Shown here: one piece after another, positions 45,436 to 52,748 of the stretch
Numbering within the stretch: the first letter of the stretch is position 1
How the letters are laid out: each line of letters opens with the position of its first letter
Source of the DNA: CAUTYU01 sp963545205
Lineage (GTDB): Bacteria > Desulfobacterota > Desulfovibrionia > Desulfovibrionales > Desulfomicrobiaceae
NCBI GenBank assembly: GCA_963545205.1
Contig: CAUUHW010000002.1
Span: forward strand, 1-64,000
Direction: 5' to 3'
DNA: 64,000 bases
Notes under the pieces: generated by a model
The model's input: only the letters and a program-made list of their open reading frames with translations
What the model was told of the DNA's origin: nothing
Database searches by the model: none
Translations under genes and position numbers: made by a program

Positions 45436-45539
45436 AAAATAATTCTTTATTCGTTCTTCAAATGATAAACGAAACAGATGAAGAACTGTTTGAACACCTT
45501 TTAAAAGAAGCTGGCGACAAAAGCTCGTACAGGAGATAA
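45432..45539 (+). pseudogene. small, possibly frameshifted frame after dotL
   Basis: A TTG overlapping the dotL stop opens 35 codons (ending DKSSYRR). In the +1 frame the sequence continues as KKLATKARTGDKQEIEKF to a stop at 45600. One base difference near the run CTTTTAAAAG would join both into a protein of about 55 residues. It may be a broken small gene or chance. Nothing else is seen between dotL and the relaxase stop. Confidence 0.2.
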
Positions 45540-45599
45540 ACAGGAAATAGAAAAATTTATTGAAATAATTGTTAATGAACGAATTGAAAATCCGGAGAG

Positions 45600-48374
45600 T
45601 TAAGTTAATCGCATTGTCTGCATATACTGCCCCTCAATTTTCTTCCAATGCTTAATATACCGTTCATTCTGCTGTAATTGCTGATCTCCCTTTAACCCAA
45701 ACGCATATTCTGCTGTGCGCTGGGCGTATCTTTCCCAGTTCCTGTTTTCATCTGGTCGCAAGGCAGGGGCGCATTGCTTGATGGCCATCGCAACGCTTTC
45801 TTGACTATGGCCTGTCGCTCGCAGACGTACAGCAATCATTGCGTCAACACGTGACCTGTCTTCAACAGTGATATGCTGTCTTATATTTGCAAGATGAGCT
45901 TCATACGCAGCACCCGGACTCCCCGGATAGCTGACTGTCGCGGTTTGTTTTTTCTGTCGTTCTGCCCGTTGCCTGGCCAACTCTTGATATTCTTTTTCAA
46001 TTTCTTTTGCTCGTTCCAGGCATTTTTTACATTCCCGTTTTCCAGCTTTTAAAAGTTTTACTTCGGGGAAGCTCCCGTCATCTTTTTGGTGTTTTTCTTT
46101 TCGGTTCTGAAATCCTGGCGCACGGTGAGGATGGATACAGCCGGACAGATTTTGATCTCCATATTCTTTGTTCAAACGTTCTGTAAGCCTATTCCCAATT
46201 TCTTTGTCAAATTCACCGCCAAATTTCGGGATTGTAATCACACATTGAAAATTTTCCAGACTGCTTTCAATCAAAACAGCTGGTTTATATCCATCTTCCA
46301 AGAGCTGATCCAGCTTCTCTTTTGTCATATCATCAATCAAGATATGATGCTTATTTTCACTGAGTGGAGTATAATAAATATTCTCTCCTCTACGTTGCAT
46401 TCGTATCATTTCTCGCATTCTAGTTGTCATTTCTTCCTGCGTAAATCCATTTGTCACTCCATCTTTTTTGTCTAAAATAAATGCTTTTTTCCTGCCATTT
46501 CTAAATATGCGGATAGATGTTACACGATACCGTTCAGCTCCCACCGCCTGATGATAAATTTCAAATAATTTTTGTTGCTTTGTTTTCATCGCATCAGCCC
46601 TTGCCGCTTTTACTGCCTTTTTTTTCTTTTCAAATTCTGTCTGTAACTCCGAATTCAAAATCTTGAACCCATGCTCGGCGGCAAGCTGCAAACAGATATT
46701 CTTGTATTCGTTGCTACCGTCAATATGCAATGCGCCCCATTTGGTTGCTGCAAGTTGTAATGCTGCTAACACATAATCTTTTTTATGTATATCAAAAACG
46801 TCAATCTTTCTTCCTCTGTCAACAAAGGCTGTACCAAAATTTGAATGATAATAAAATACATTCCCATTTTGAATTTCATATTCAAACGACCTCAGATCTG
46901 TCTTGGGCTGAGGAGTTACATATTCATCTCCGCCAATATAATTTTTTTCCTCAGTCTGTTTAGCCTGTACCTTAACTCTCCATTCATCAAAGTCAGAAAA
47001 GTAAGGATATTTATTTCGCAACTTCTCTCGCTCAAACCTCTGCCTCTCCTTTTGCTCTATTCTTTGTTTCGCGTGTCTTGCTGCCAACAAACTTCTTATC
47101 TCATTTAGCTGTTTTCCTCTTCCTCTCCAGTTTCCTGCTGTCGCATTCTCTCTTTCTTTTTTTTGTTTCTGGAAGAGTAAATTTCGTTCTTTTTGATGTC
47201 TCTCTTTTACCTCTTGATTACATTGTTTTTTCTCTTCATTATATTTTTTTCTCATTTCAATATACTTCTCAAATCCTACATTATTTCCCAGCTCTCGACT
47301 TCTAATTGGTCTATCTCGATTTCTTTCATCTCCCCTTTTTTCTCTTCCATCTCTATCGCTCCATCGCAGGCTTTCATCTCCTCGTCTATAAGCGCGTGCA
47401 TTAAGCGACAAAATACTCTGAGATTGTCTTTTCCCGTTATATGCCAGACGGCATTCTGACAATTTGCGCATATTGTTTTGGGAAATTTCCCTAAACTGGA
47501 AAGTGTGTGACTCTTCAATTTTGTGTCCATAGTATTTTGCTCCTTCTCCTTCTTTTTCGTAAGGGCCAATTTTTTTTTGCAATTTCCCTAAGCTTGCTGC
47601 CCTGTGTGCCTTACTTGCTTTTACAGCGATACCATCAATAACAATTATCGCTCCGCTGCCTTTTCGTTCAAATTTTATTCCTTTTTTTGCCAGAGAAGAG
47701 TGCAAGTCCTGCCATGATCTTGCTTGCTGAATAATTGGCCATGCCTGCTCTCTTGCTATTCTTTCGGCAGATATTTCACCTGTTTTTATTTCTATTTTAC
47801 TTGCTTCTTGACTAATTTTTAACGATTCTTTTTTTACTTTTCTGCAAATTATATTGTCTTCAAAAACTTCATATAGATCATTTTTTTCCTGATTCCATCC
47901 TTGACTATTAGTTATTTTTGCAATCGCTTTATGACCAGCTTCAATGTCCCAACCATCGTTTATTCTTGTCGCTTTACCCGTAACGGGGTGTATCCGATTA
48001 ACCGCAAGATGAAGATGTATATTTTTTGTATCATCATGCAGCCCGTAAATCACCTGGTGACTTCTCAAACCCATTTCTTCAAGCAAAATATCAACAGCTT
48101 CTTCAATTTGTTTTTCGTTGGGTTGTTCTCCTGCTTGCCAACTCATCACATAATGTTCAACAGGATCTTTGCTTTTCGTATTTTCGTTTGCAAGTCCTAT
48201 CATTTCCCCTTGTTGCGATTTTAACTCATCGGTTAAAAATCCACGCGCCCCGAAGTACACGCATTTTTCATCATGATTCGCATTTTCTGGCGCACAAATA
48301 TAATCTGTCAACTTGACGATTCTTGTCTTTTTTGTCGCTGAATATTTTGGATTTTTAACTTTTTTAAATATCAC
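45600..48374 (-). CDS. MOBP-type relaxase with primase-like and C-terminal transfer domains (IncP TraI-like)
   Basis: The relaxase nicks oriT and leads the strand into the recipient. The 924 residues show a candidate nucleophile Tyr25 in KLTDYIC and the metal motif HDDTKNIHLH (His113, Asn118, His120, His122). A region around 605-735 with HHILIDDMTKEKLDQLLEDG and a CVITIPKFG strand resembles RepB-like primase domains. A distinct C-terminal domain (about 824-924) contains RLRATGHSQESVAMAI and KHWKKIEG; it recurs in the zeta-like protein. Residues about 280-370 are Arg/Ser-rich, where another gene is nested. It lies downstream of mobC, leftward from oriT. Confidence 0.92.
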   Translation of the reverse strand: MIFKKVKNPKYSATKKTRIVKLTDYICAPENANHDEKCVYFGARGFLTDELKSQQGEMIGLANENTKSKDPVEHYVMSWQAGEQPNEKQIEEAVDILLEEMGLRSHQVIYGLHDDTKNIHLHLAVNRIHPVTGKATRINDGWDIEAGHKAIAKITNSQGWNQEKNDLYEVFEDNIICRKVKKESLKISQEASKIEIKTGEISAERIAREQAWPIIQQARSWQDLHSSLAKKGIKFERKGSGAIIVIDGIAVKASKAHRAASLGKLQKKIGPYEKEGEGAKYYGHKIEESHTFQFREISQNNMRKLSECRLAYNGKRQSQSILSLNARAYRRGDESLRWSDRDGREKRGDERNRDRPIRSRELGNNVGFEKYIEMRKKYNEEKKQCNQEVKERHQKERNLLFQKQKKERENATAGNWRGRGKQLNEIRSLLAARHAKQRIEQKERQRFEREKLRNKYPYFSDFDEWRVKVQAKQTEEKNYIGGDEYVTPQPKTDLRSFEYEIQNGNVFYYHSNFGTAFVDRGRKIDVFDIHKKDYVLAALQLAATKWGALHIDGSNEYKNICLQLAAEHGFKILNSELQTEFEKKKKAVKAARADAMKTKQQKLFEIYHQAVGAERYRVTSIRIFRNGRKKAFILDKKDGVTNGFTQEEMTTRMREMIRMQRRGENIYYTPLSENKHHILIDDMTKEKLDQLLEDGYKPAVLIESSLENFQCVITIPKFGGEFDKEIGNRLTERLNKEYGDQNLSGCIHPHRAPGFQNRKEKHQKDDGSFPEVKLLKAGKRECKKCLERAKEIEKEYQELARQRAERQKKQTATVSYPGSPGAAYEAHLANIRQHITVEDRSRVDAMIAVRLRATGHSQESVAMAIKQCAPALRPDENRNWERYAQRTAEYAFGLKGDQQLQQNERYIKHWKKIEGQYMQTMRLT
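47276..47530 (-). CDS. Cys-rich small protein nested out of frame in the relaxase gene
   Basis: The 84-residue frame lies wholly inside the relaxase gene on the same strand in another frame. It has an AGGAG site nine bases before its ATG. The product has an ordered pattern CANC, then VFC, LMH and CDG, resembling small zinc-binding proteins I associate with conjugation loci, and LGKFPKT before them. The overlapped relaxase segment is a low-complexity Arg/Ser/Asp linker, as expected when a second frame is under constraint. Probability is good but not certain. Confidence 0.6.
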   Translation of the reverse strand: MDTKLKSHTLSSLGKFPKTICANCQNAVWHITGKDNLRVFCRLMHALIDEEMKACDGAIEMEEKKGEMKEIEIDQLEVESWEIM

Positions 48375-48666
48375 TTGATAGCTGCTTAATATATTTTTTT
48401 ATTTCAAGGATTGTATCATTAACATCTTGTCGGCAACAACCTTTTGATTCAACAATCGCATGTTTCAGAAGTCCGCCAATTTTTCTTAACTCGTTAATCA
48501 TAATAATGTCGGCATTGGCAACAATCGGTCTCCCAAAATATCTTCTTCTCACTAATTCTGAGACAGAGAGACTTGCGAGTTCCGCATCCCTTTTTAAAAT
48601 AGCTTTTTCCTGGCTTGTGAGCCTGACACTAATCCCAACATCTAAATATCCTTTTTCCTTTTTCAT
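48364..48666 (-). CDS. mobC: relaxosome accessory protein, MobC/TraJ-like
   Basis: This protein would bind the oriT inverted repeat and recruit the relaxase. The 100 residues begin with a ribbon-helix-helix (GYLDVGISVRLTSQEKAIL, SVSELVRRRYFG) and end in the MobC motif with ELRKIGGLLKHAI and LEIKKYIKQL. AAGGA lies six bases before the ATG. It overlaps the relaxase start by 11 bases. Divergent position next to oriT fits the IncP traJ arrangement. Confidence 0.88.
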   Translation of the reverse strand: MKKEKGYLDVGISVRLTSQEKAILKRDAELASLSVSELVRRRYFGRPIVANADIIMINELRKIGGLLKHAIVESKGCCRQDVNDTILEIKKYIKQLSSDI

Positions 48667-48796
48667 ACGTTTTCCTTTTTCTGACTTTCCAGCCACAAGG
48701 CGGCGGGGGTGTGTCTCTTTGTCTTTTGCCGTGCAAGAAACGAAGTGCCGAGCATGGCTTTTTTGGGGATACAGGGGGCATCCCCTTGTCAGGAGA

Positions 48797-48859
48797 GCTA
48801 AAGCAAAAAAACTTCTTTTTTTGCTTTAGCGTGCAGATGTATTACATCTGCCATCCTGC
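48797..48859 (+). other. candidate oriT: hairpin, inverted repeat and nic-like site
   Basis: A perfect 15-bp stem (48797-48811 with 48816-48830) is followed by inverted repeat GCAGATGTA-T-TACATCTGC (48833-48851) and then CATCCTGC (48852-48859). The last matches the IncP-type YATCCTG|Y nic core, with an inverted repeat directly beside it as at RP4 oriT. The predicted nick is between 48858 and 48859 on the plus strand. Transfer would then begin with the rightward genes. The rest of the gap 48667-49266 is A+T-rich, with a GGGGAT...ATCCCC repeat near 48766-48786. Confidence 0.75.
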
Positions 48860-49053
48860 ATTCTTAAAATCATACTATAGCAATACAGCTAAACTTACAG
48901 TTTGACAAGAACAAAACCACACAAACCAACAAAGCTATCAAGGTAAGAATAAAATATACACAATAAAAAATTATTTTTTTGATAAAAAAATGAAAAATAA
49001 ATATTGACTTTAGAAAAAATAAAACATATACACAAAAAATGAAAAAGAAAAAA

Positions 49054-49110
49054 ATTTTCTAGAAAGGCTATTCAGTCCAGATTCAAGTTTTATCAAAAAA
49101 AAGCAAGTTT
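49054..49110 (+). pseudogene. remnant of a second copy of the zeta-partner gene 5' end
   Basis: Bases 49054-49102 match 49289-49337 at about 43 of 49 positions. In the same frame the remnant reads NFLERLFSPDSSFIKKK against DFLEKLFSPDSSFIEEK in the intact gene, with mostly synonymous changes, then stops. It lacks a start codon. It looks like the leftover of a homologous gene lost upstream. Confidence 0.6.
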
Positions 49111-49148
49111 AAAAAAAGATGACGAGATGCTTTTGATTCATCGCTTGG

Positions 49149-49183
49149 AGCTTCTATTTCGATGCGGCTTCTATTTCGGTGTC
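49149..49183 (+). repeat. 17-bp tandem repeat upstream of the zeta-partner gene
   Basis: GCTTCTATTTCGATGCG is followed directly by GCTTCTATTTCGGTGTCG. The two copies are adjacent and lie about 85 bases before the start of the next gene. They could be an operator for the two-gene unit. Confidence 0.45.
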
Positions 49184-49266
49184 GCTCTAGCGGTTCCTTT
49201 TCTATTAGATTTATTTTTTTCTTAGTCAATCAGTTTGGAATTATCTAAAACAAAAGGAGAAAAGAA

Positions 49267-49569
49267 ATGACAACCCCAAAAAGCAAAGATTTTCTGGAAA
49301 AGCTGTTCAGCCCAGATTCAAGTTTTATCGAAGAAAAACTTCACAAAGGGCAAAAAGAGATGCTGCAAGAAATGATAGACAAAGGAATTTCTGTTTACTA
49401 TCTTGATGAAAAAGAAAGAAAAATCTGTGAAAACAAACGAGGAAAATTTTATCAAATCAGTCAAAAAACAATAACAAAAAATAACCCTCATGACGAAGAC
49501 AAATTTTATTATGAAGACGAATGTTTGATTTGTGAGAATCAGTTTGGAAGATTTCGACAGGTAAAATGA
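49267..49569 (+). CDS. small partner of the zeta-like kinase, candidate antitoxin
   Basis: The 100-residue soluble protein overlaps the kinase gene by ATGA, so the two are translated together. It contains two similar segments, KICENKRGKFYQI (about 51-63) and LICENQFGRFRQV (about 87-99), suggesting an internal repeat. AAAGGAG precedes its ATG. It shows no resemblance that I recognise to epsilon or PezA antitoxins. The antitoxin role is inferred only from size, position and coupling. Confidence 0.6.
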   Translation: MTTPKSKDFLEKLFSPDSSFIEEKLHKGQKEMLQEMIDKGISVYYLDEKERKICENKRGKFYQISQKTITKNNPHDEDKFYYEDECLICENQFGRFRQVK

Positions 49570-50459
49570 AATTGCAACCAGAAATTTTCCTTATTTGTGG
49601 CCCTAATGGTGCGGGAAAAAGTACCTTTAATAAAAGAGCAGGCACACGTGAAAATATGATTGTTGTCGATACAGACCAAATAGCGTTGGAAAAGAATATA
49701 AGCAATTTTAGTGCGGGAAAACTCGTTGGAAAAATGCTTCGCAAAAACTTGAGCGAACAAAAAACATTTGCTTACGAATCTACCCTAACAGCCAACTTTG
49801 ATTTTCGTCTTTGTGAACAAGCTAAACAAAAAGGATACAAAATTAATTTCATATATGTTGGTCTTGATTCAAAGGAAACATCTCAAAATAGAGTCTCTGT
49901 TCGAGTAAAAAATGGCGGTCATGACATTCCGGCTGAAGATATTGTTCGCAGGTATCAAAAGAGTCTAAATAATCTTCGTAAAATAATACCGCAAGTTGAT
50001 AGCGCAAAAATTTATTGCAACTCATTTAATGACTACAAAGAAGTCGCTCAATTTTCGCAGGGAAAAATAACCAAACTTTCTGACAGCTCACCTGATTGGT
50101 TTCGAGGATTGTATTCAGATGCTACCAAGGCATATTCAAAACATAGAGCCGATTTAAAAAATAAAAATTGGCACAATGACAACCCCGCTCACCAAGACGT
50201 GCTAATTGGGATACGAATGCGGGCAACTGGCCATTCTCAAACAGATATACAAATGGCTATTGCCCTTGAATCGCCCGTCCGTTCTCCAGAACATGCGGCA
50301 GAATGTGTCAAGCAGGCTTTTAGTGCAAAGGGAGATGAAATTCTTCAATCTGAAAAAGCAAAAATTTTTTTGGAAGATTGGAAAAAAATCGAAACTCAAA
50401 ATGAAAGCCCTGCCCCCAAAGAACAACCAAAACAAAAATCACATCGCATGAAAATGTGA
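49566..50459 (+). CDS. zeta-toxin-family kinase fused to a relaxase-like C-terminal domain
   Basis: Zeta toxins phosphorylate UDP-N-acetylglucosamine and related sugars. The 297 residues begin with Walker A GPNGAGKST (12-20), Asp35/Asp37 in VVDTDQ, ESTL (71-74) and the RVSVRVKNGGHDI segment (about 109-121), all as in zeta kinases. The C-terminal domain (about 190-280) contains RMRATGHSQTDIQMAI and EDWKKIE and aligns with the last 100 residues of the relaxase in this element. A Lys/Gln-rich tail follows. It lies in the predicted leading region. Confidence 0.85.
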   Translation: MKLQPEIFLICGPNGAGKSTFNKRAGTRENMIVVDTDQIALEKNISNFSAGKLVGKMLRKNLSEQKTFAYESTLTANFDFRLCEQAKQKGYKINFIYVGLDSKETSQNRVSVRVKNGGHDIPAEDIVRRYQKSLNNLRKIIPQVDSAKIYCNSFNDYKEVAQFSQGKITKLSDSSPDWFRGLYSDATKAYSKHRADLKNKNWHNDNPAHQDVLIGIRMRATGHSQTDIQMAIALESPVRSPEHAAECVKQAFSAKGDEILQSEKAKIFLEDWKKIETQNESPAPKEQPKQKSHRMKM

Positions 50460-50606
50460 CGCAAAGAAACAGAGGGCGCCATGTAGATTCCGAAAAAGAA
50501 TAAACGACAGAATGGTTTGACCACCCCGAGAGTATTGCAAATGTGTGAAGCGGCAACGCTCAATTTTAAACGAAAGGTAATAGCAAAACAAAAAGAGAGA
50601 CAAAAA

Positions 50607-50957
50607 ATGACACTAACTGAAGAAAAAATAAACGCAATATCCAACAACCTAAAAAACATCCCCAAAAAAAACAAATTCAACAAACGAGAGGCACTAGAAA
50701 AACTATCAGGAGACATTCAAGAGCTTAAAAAGAAAGGATACTCACTAAAAGAAATAAAAATTCTTTTAGAAAAAGAGGGCTTAAAAATATCAGTCGCAAC
50801 ACTCAGAACTTGTACCCCAACGACAAAAAAAAGACAAATAAAAGAAACAAAAACAAGGCAATCTAAAAATCAAAATGAAGAAACAGAAGTAAAAAAAGAG
50901 ATCAAACCCGAAATACAAAAAACGGGCTTTGTAGAACCAGACCCTGATGAAATTTAA
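50607..50957 (+). CDS. traK: TraK-like oriT-binding protein (IncP type)
   Basis: The 116 residues have a helix-turn-helix-like part, ELKKKGYSLKEIKILLEKEG then SVATLRT, and a long Lys/Glu-rich tail. The ATG at 50607 follows a purine-rich stretch; a TTG at 50517 is less likely. It is followed by the traL-like gene after 15 bases, the IncP Tra1 order, and is divergent from mobC and the relaxase across oriT. It resembles the product of 21917. Confidence 0.7.
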   Translation: MTLTEEKINAISNNLKNIPKKNKFNKREALEKLSGDIQELKKKGYSLKEIKILLEKEGLKISVATLRTCTPTTKKRQIKETKTRQSKNQNEETEVKKEIKPEIQKTGFVEPDPDEI

Positions 50958-50972
50958 ATAAAGGAATAAAAA

Positions 50973-51650
50973 ATGAACAAAATAATTTATGTCGGCGGTG
51001 GAAAAGGCGGAGTCGGAAAAAGCAAATTGTCATTTGCAACGCTGGATTATTTAACAGAAAAAGGAAATGTTGTTTTAATTGAGACAGACACATCGAATCC
51101 TGATGTGTACAAATCTCATGCCAATGAAGAAAAAATTATATGCAAGCAATGTGATCTGGACAATTCAGACGGCTGGATAGAGCTTGTGAATATTTGTGAC
51201 GAATTTAAAGAACATCCTGTTGTCATAAATTCAGCAGCAAGAAATGAAAAAGGTATTAAAAAATATGCTGAAACTTTAGGTGAAACTTTGCCGGAATTGA
51301 ACAGAGAGCTTACTGTTTTTTGGATAATCAATCGCCAAAAAGATTCACTTGCTTTGCTAAAAAATTTTATGACCTTTTTTAATTCTGTACCAGTTTATGT
51401 TTGGCGAAATCTCTATTTTGGAAACGAAGAAAAATTTGAACTTTACAATACATCAAAGTTGAAAAAAGAAGTCGAAAAAATAGGACTAAGCTTAAACTTC
51501 CCAGATTTGGCTGATAGGGTCGCCGACAAGATTTACTCAGACAGAAAATCAATCAAGACAGCCCTTGCAGAATTGCAAATTGGAGACAGGGCAGAACTGA
51601 AAAGATGGAGAAACAACTGCTTCTCCGAATTTAAAAAAGTCTCTTGGTGA
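50973..51650 (+). CDS. traL: TraL-like ParA/MinD-family ATPase
   Basis: IncP TraL is a small P-loop protein of the Tra1 region with an undefined role. The 225 residues begin with GGGKGGVGKSKLSF, the deviant Walker A of the ParA/MinD class, followed by VVLIETDTSNPDV. The C-terminal part is helical (ADRVADKIYSDRKSIKTAL). AAGGAA precedes the ATG. Position right after traK supports the assignment. Confidence 0.75.
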   Translation: MNKIIYVGGGKGGVGKSKLSFATLDYLTEKGNVVLIETDTSNPDVYKSHANEEKIICKQCDLDNSDGWIELVNICDEFKEHPVVINSAARNEKGIKKYAETLGETLPELNRELTVFWIINRQKDSLALLKNFMTFFNSVPVYVWRNLYFGNEEKFELYNTSKLKKEVEKIGLSLNFPDLADRVADKIYSDRKSIKTALAELQIGDRAELKRWRNNCFSEFKKVSW

Positions 51651-51654
51651 GAAA

Positions 51655-51879
51655 ATGAAATTTAGAATGAAAAAGTCATGCTGGGGATGTCGAGCTAATA
51701 CCGCCAGCGTAGAAACGAACACTCCCGACCACTGCGAACTCGGCTATCCTATCGCATGGCTCGGCTGTGAAGCTCCTAACAGACATATTTCTATCCCATT
51801 ATCCCCATGTCCAAAGCCCAAGACATACAAAGATTATTTTTATGCAACAAAATGGTATCGTTATCAAAATTTAAAATAA
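51655..51879 (+). CDS. small Cys-rich protein, unknown
   Basis: The 74 residues contain CWGCRA, a HCELGYP, LGCEAP and SPCPKP, five cysteines in all, which suggests metal binding. It starts four bases after traL. A second ATG four codons in is also possible. I do not know a function; similar small proteins occur beside traL-like genes in other elements, as far as I recall. Confidence 0.65.
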   Translation: MKFRMKKSCWGCRANTASVETNTPDHCELGYPIAWLGCEAPNRHISIPLSPCPKPKTYKDYFYATKWYRYQNLK

Positions 51880-51914
51880 TGAGACAAAATACGGGAAAGG
51901 TTTGAGGAAAGAAT

Positions 51915-52448
51915 ATGGAAGTAAAAAAAATTGAAAACATCTTGGAAAGAAAGTTGAATCAAGCAGAGATCGAACGGTTCCAAAGGATTGAATCCCTTCT
52001 TGGCATCAAAGATAATGATGCCCTCTGGACTATAATAATTGCACTTGAGTATCAGCGGGATTATTACCAAGCATTACCTGAAAAAATACAAAAAATTGTA
52101 GACGAGGTGCAAATCAAAAGCGTTCTAGGCAATTTAATTCAAGAGCCTTTGCCAACAAGCTACAAAATAATTTTTTCGACTTTTAGTTTGTTTTTTATGT
52201 TGCTGTTAGGAGCATTTTGTTTATGCCTTGGCTATAAGTTAGGTGGTAAATCAATCCCCTTTCCAGCAGCAATTTTTGCCATGCCAGTTGGTTATGTTTT
52301 GGCGGCGACTCTTATCGTCCCCGGACTCCTCTTGATAATTTTAGCTAGTAAAGATTGGGCAGAAAAAAAGCCTAAAAAAGCTTACACAAAAGGAGGGCTT
52401 GCTGCCCTCACTTTTGTGTCTTTAGGCTGGATTTTTGCGACTCTTTAG
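51915..52448 (+). CDS. membrane protein in the traM position
   Basis: The 177 residues start with a soluble part (NQAEIERFQRIESLLGIKDN, then DALWTIIIALEYQRDYY) and continue with two or three membrane helices (about 85-108, 115-140 and 155-175). It ends the rightward traK-traL unit, where IncP plasmids have traM. The name is positional. GAGGAAAGAAT precedes the ATG. Confidence 0.65.
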   Translation: MEVKKIENILERKLNQAEIERFQRIESLLGIKDNDALWTIIIALEYQRDYYQALPEKIQKIVDEVQIKSVLGNLIQEPLPTSYKIIFSTFSLFFMLLLGAFCLCLGYKLGGKSIPFPAAIFAMPVGYVLAATLIVPGLLLIILASKDWAEKKPKKAYTKGGLAALTFVSLGWIFATL

Positions 52449-52528
52449 AGCTTTTTCTTCGACAATGATCCGTACAACCCGAAAGCAATAAATGCACAAA
52501 TAAGCAAAACAAAAAGGATTGTTTTCAT
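52445..52528 (-). CDS. 27-residue single-span membrane peptide
   Basis: MKTILFVLLICAFIAFGLYG begins a peptide of one membrane span with a basic end (SLSKKKL). A very strong AAGGAGGA lies seven bases before the ATG. It is shorter than usual gene-calling limits. It overlaps the end of the convergent gene by four bases. Function unknown. Confidence 0.4.
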   Translation of the reverse strand: MKTILFVLLICAFIAFGLYGSLSKKKL

Positions 52529-52587
52529 TTTAGTCCTCCTTTTTCTTCTTGAAATAGTAAGCAATGCCGACAAAAACAAATGCTGTA

Positions 52588-52710
52588 CTACAAGCGAAAT
52601 AGATTTAAGTCGATAAATGCGACCGCAAGACACGCTGCCCCTGACATCGAAAAAATATTTTCCCAGAAAGCGAGGTCAGATTTTTTTTCAAAAAATTTTA
52701 GTAGCATCAT
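52588..52710 (-). CDS. small ORF of 40 residues upstream of the membrane peptide
   Basis: ATGATG with AGGAAGAA upstream opens 40 codons (MLLKFFEKKSDLAFWENIF, then a hydrophobic end). In another frame the DNA after its stop reads FACSTAFVFVGIAYYFKKKK, a clear membrane span without its own start. This suggests that a single small membrane protein has been split by a frameshift. Confidence is low. Confidence 0.3.
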   Translation of the reverse strand: MMLLKFFEKKSDLAFWENIFSMSGAACLAVAFIDLNLFRL

Positions 52711-52748
52711 TTCTTCCTACTCTAGTTCCATCTCATATATAAAAAAAC

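Noticed and set aside
46086..47459. Several plus-strand frames of 75-129 codons across the relaxase gene
   Set aside because: They are hydrophobic mirror frames of a Lys/Arg/Glu-rich coding strand without ribosome sites.
48506..48905. Plus-strand frames across mobC and oriT
   Set aside because: They cross the oriT repeats, lack ribosome sites and are antisense to mobC.
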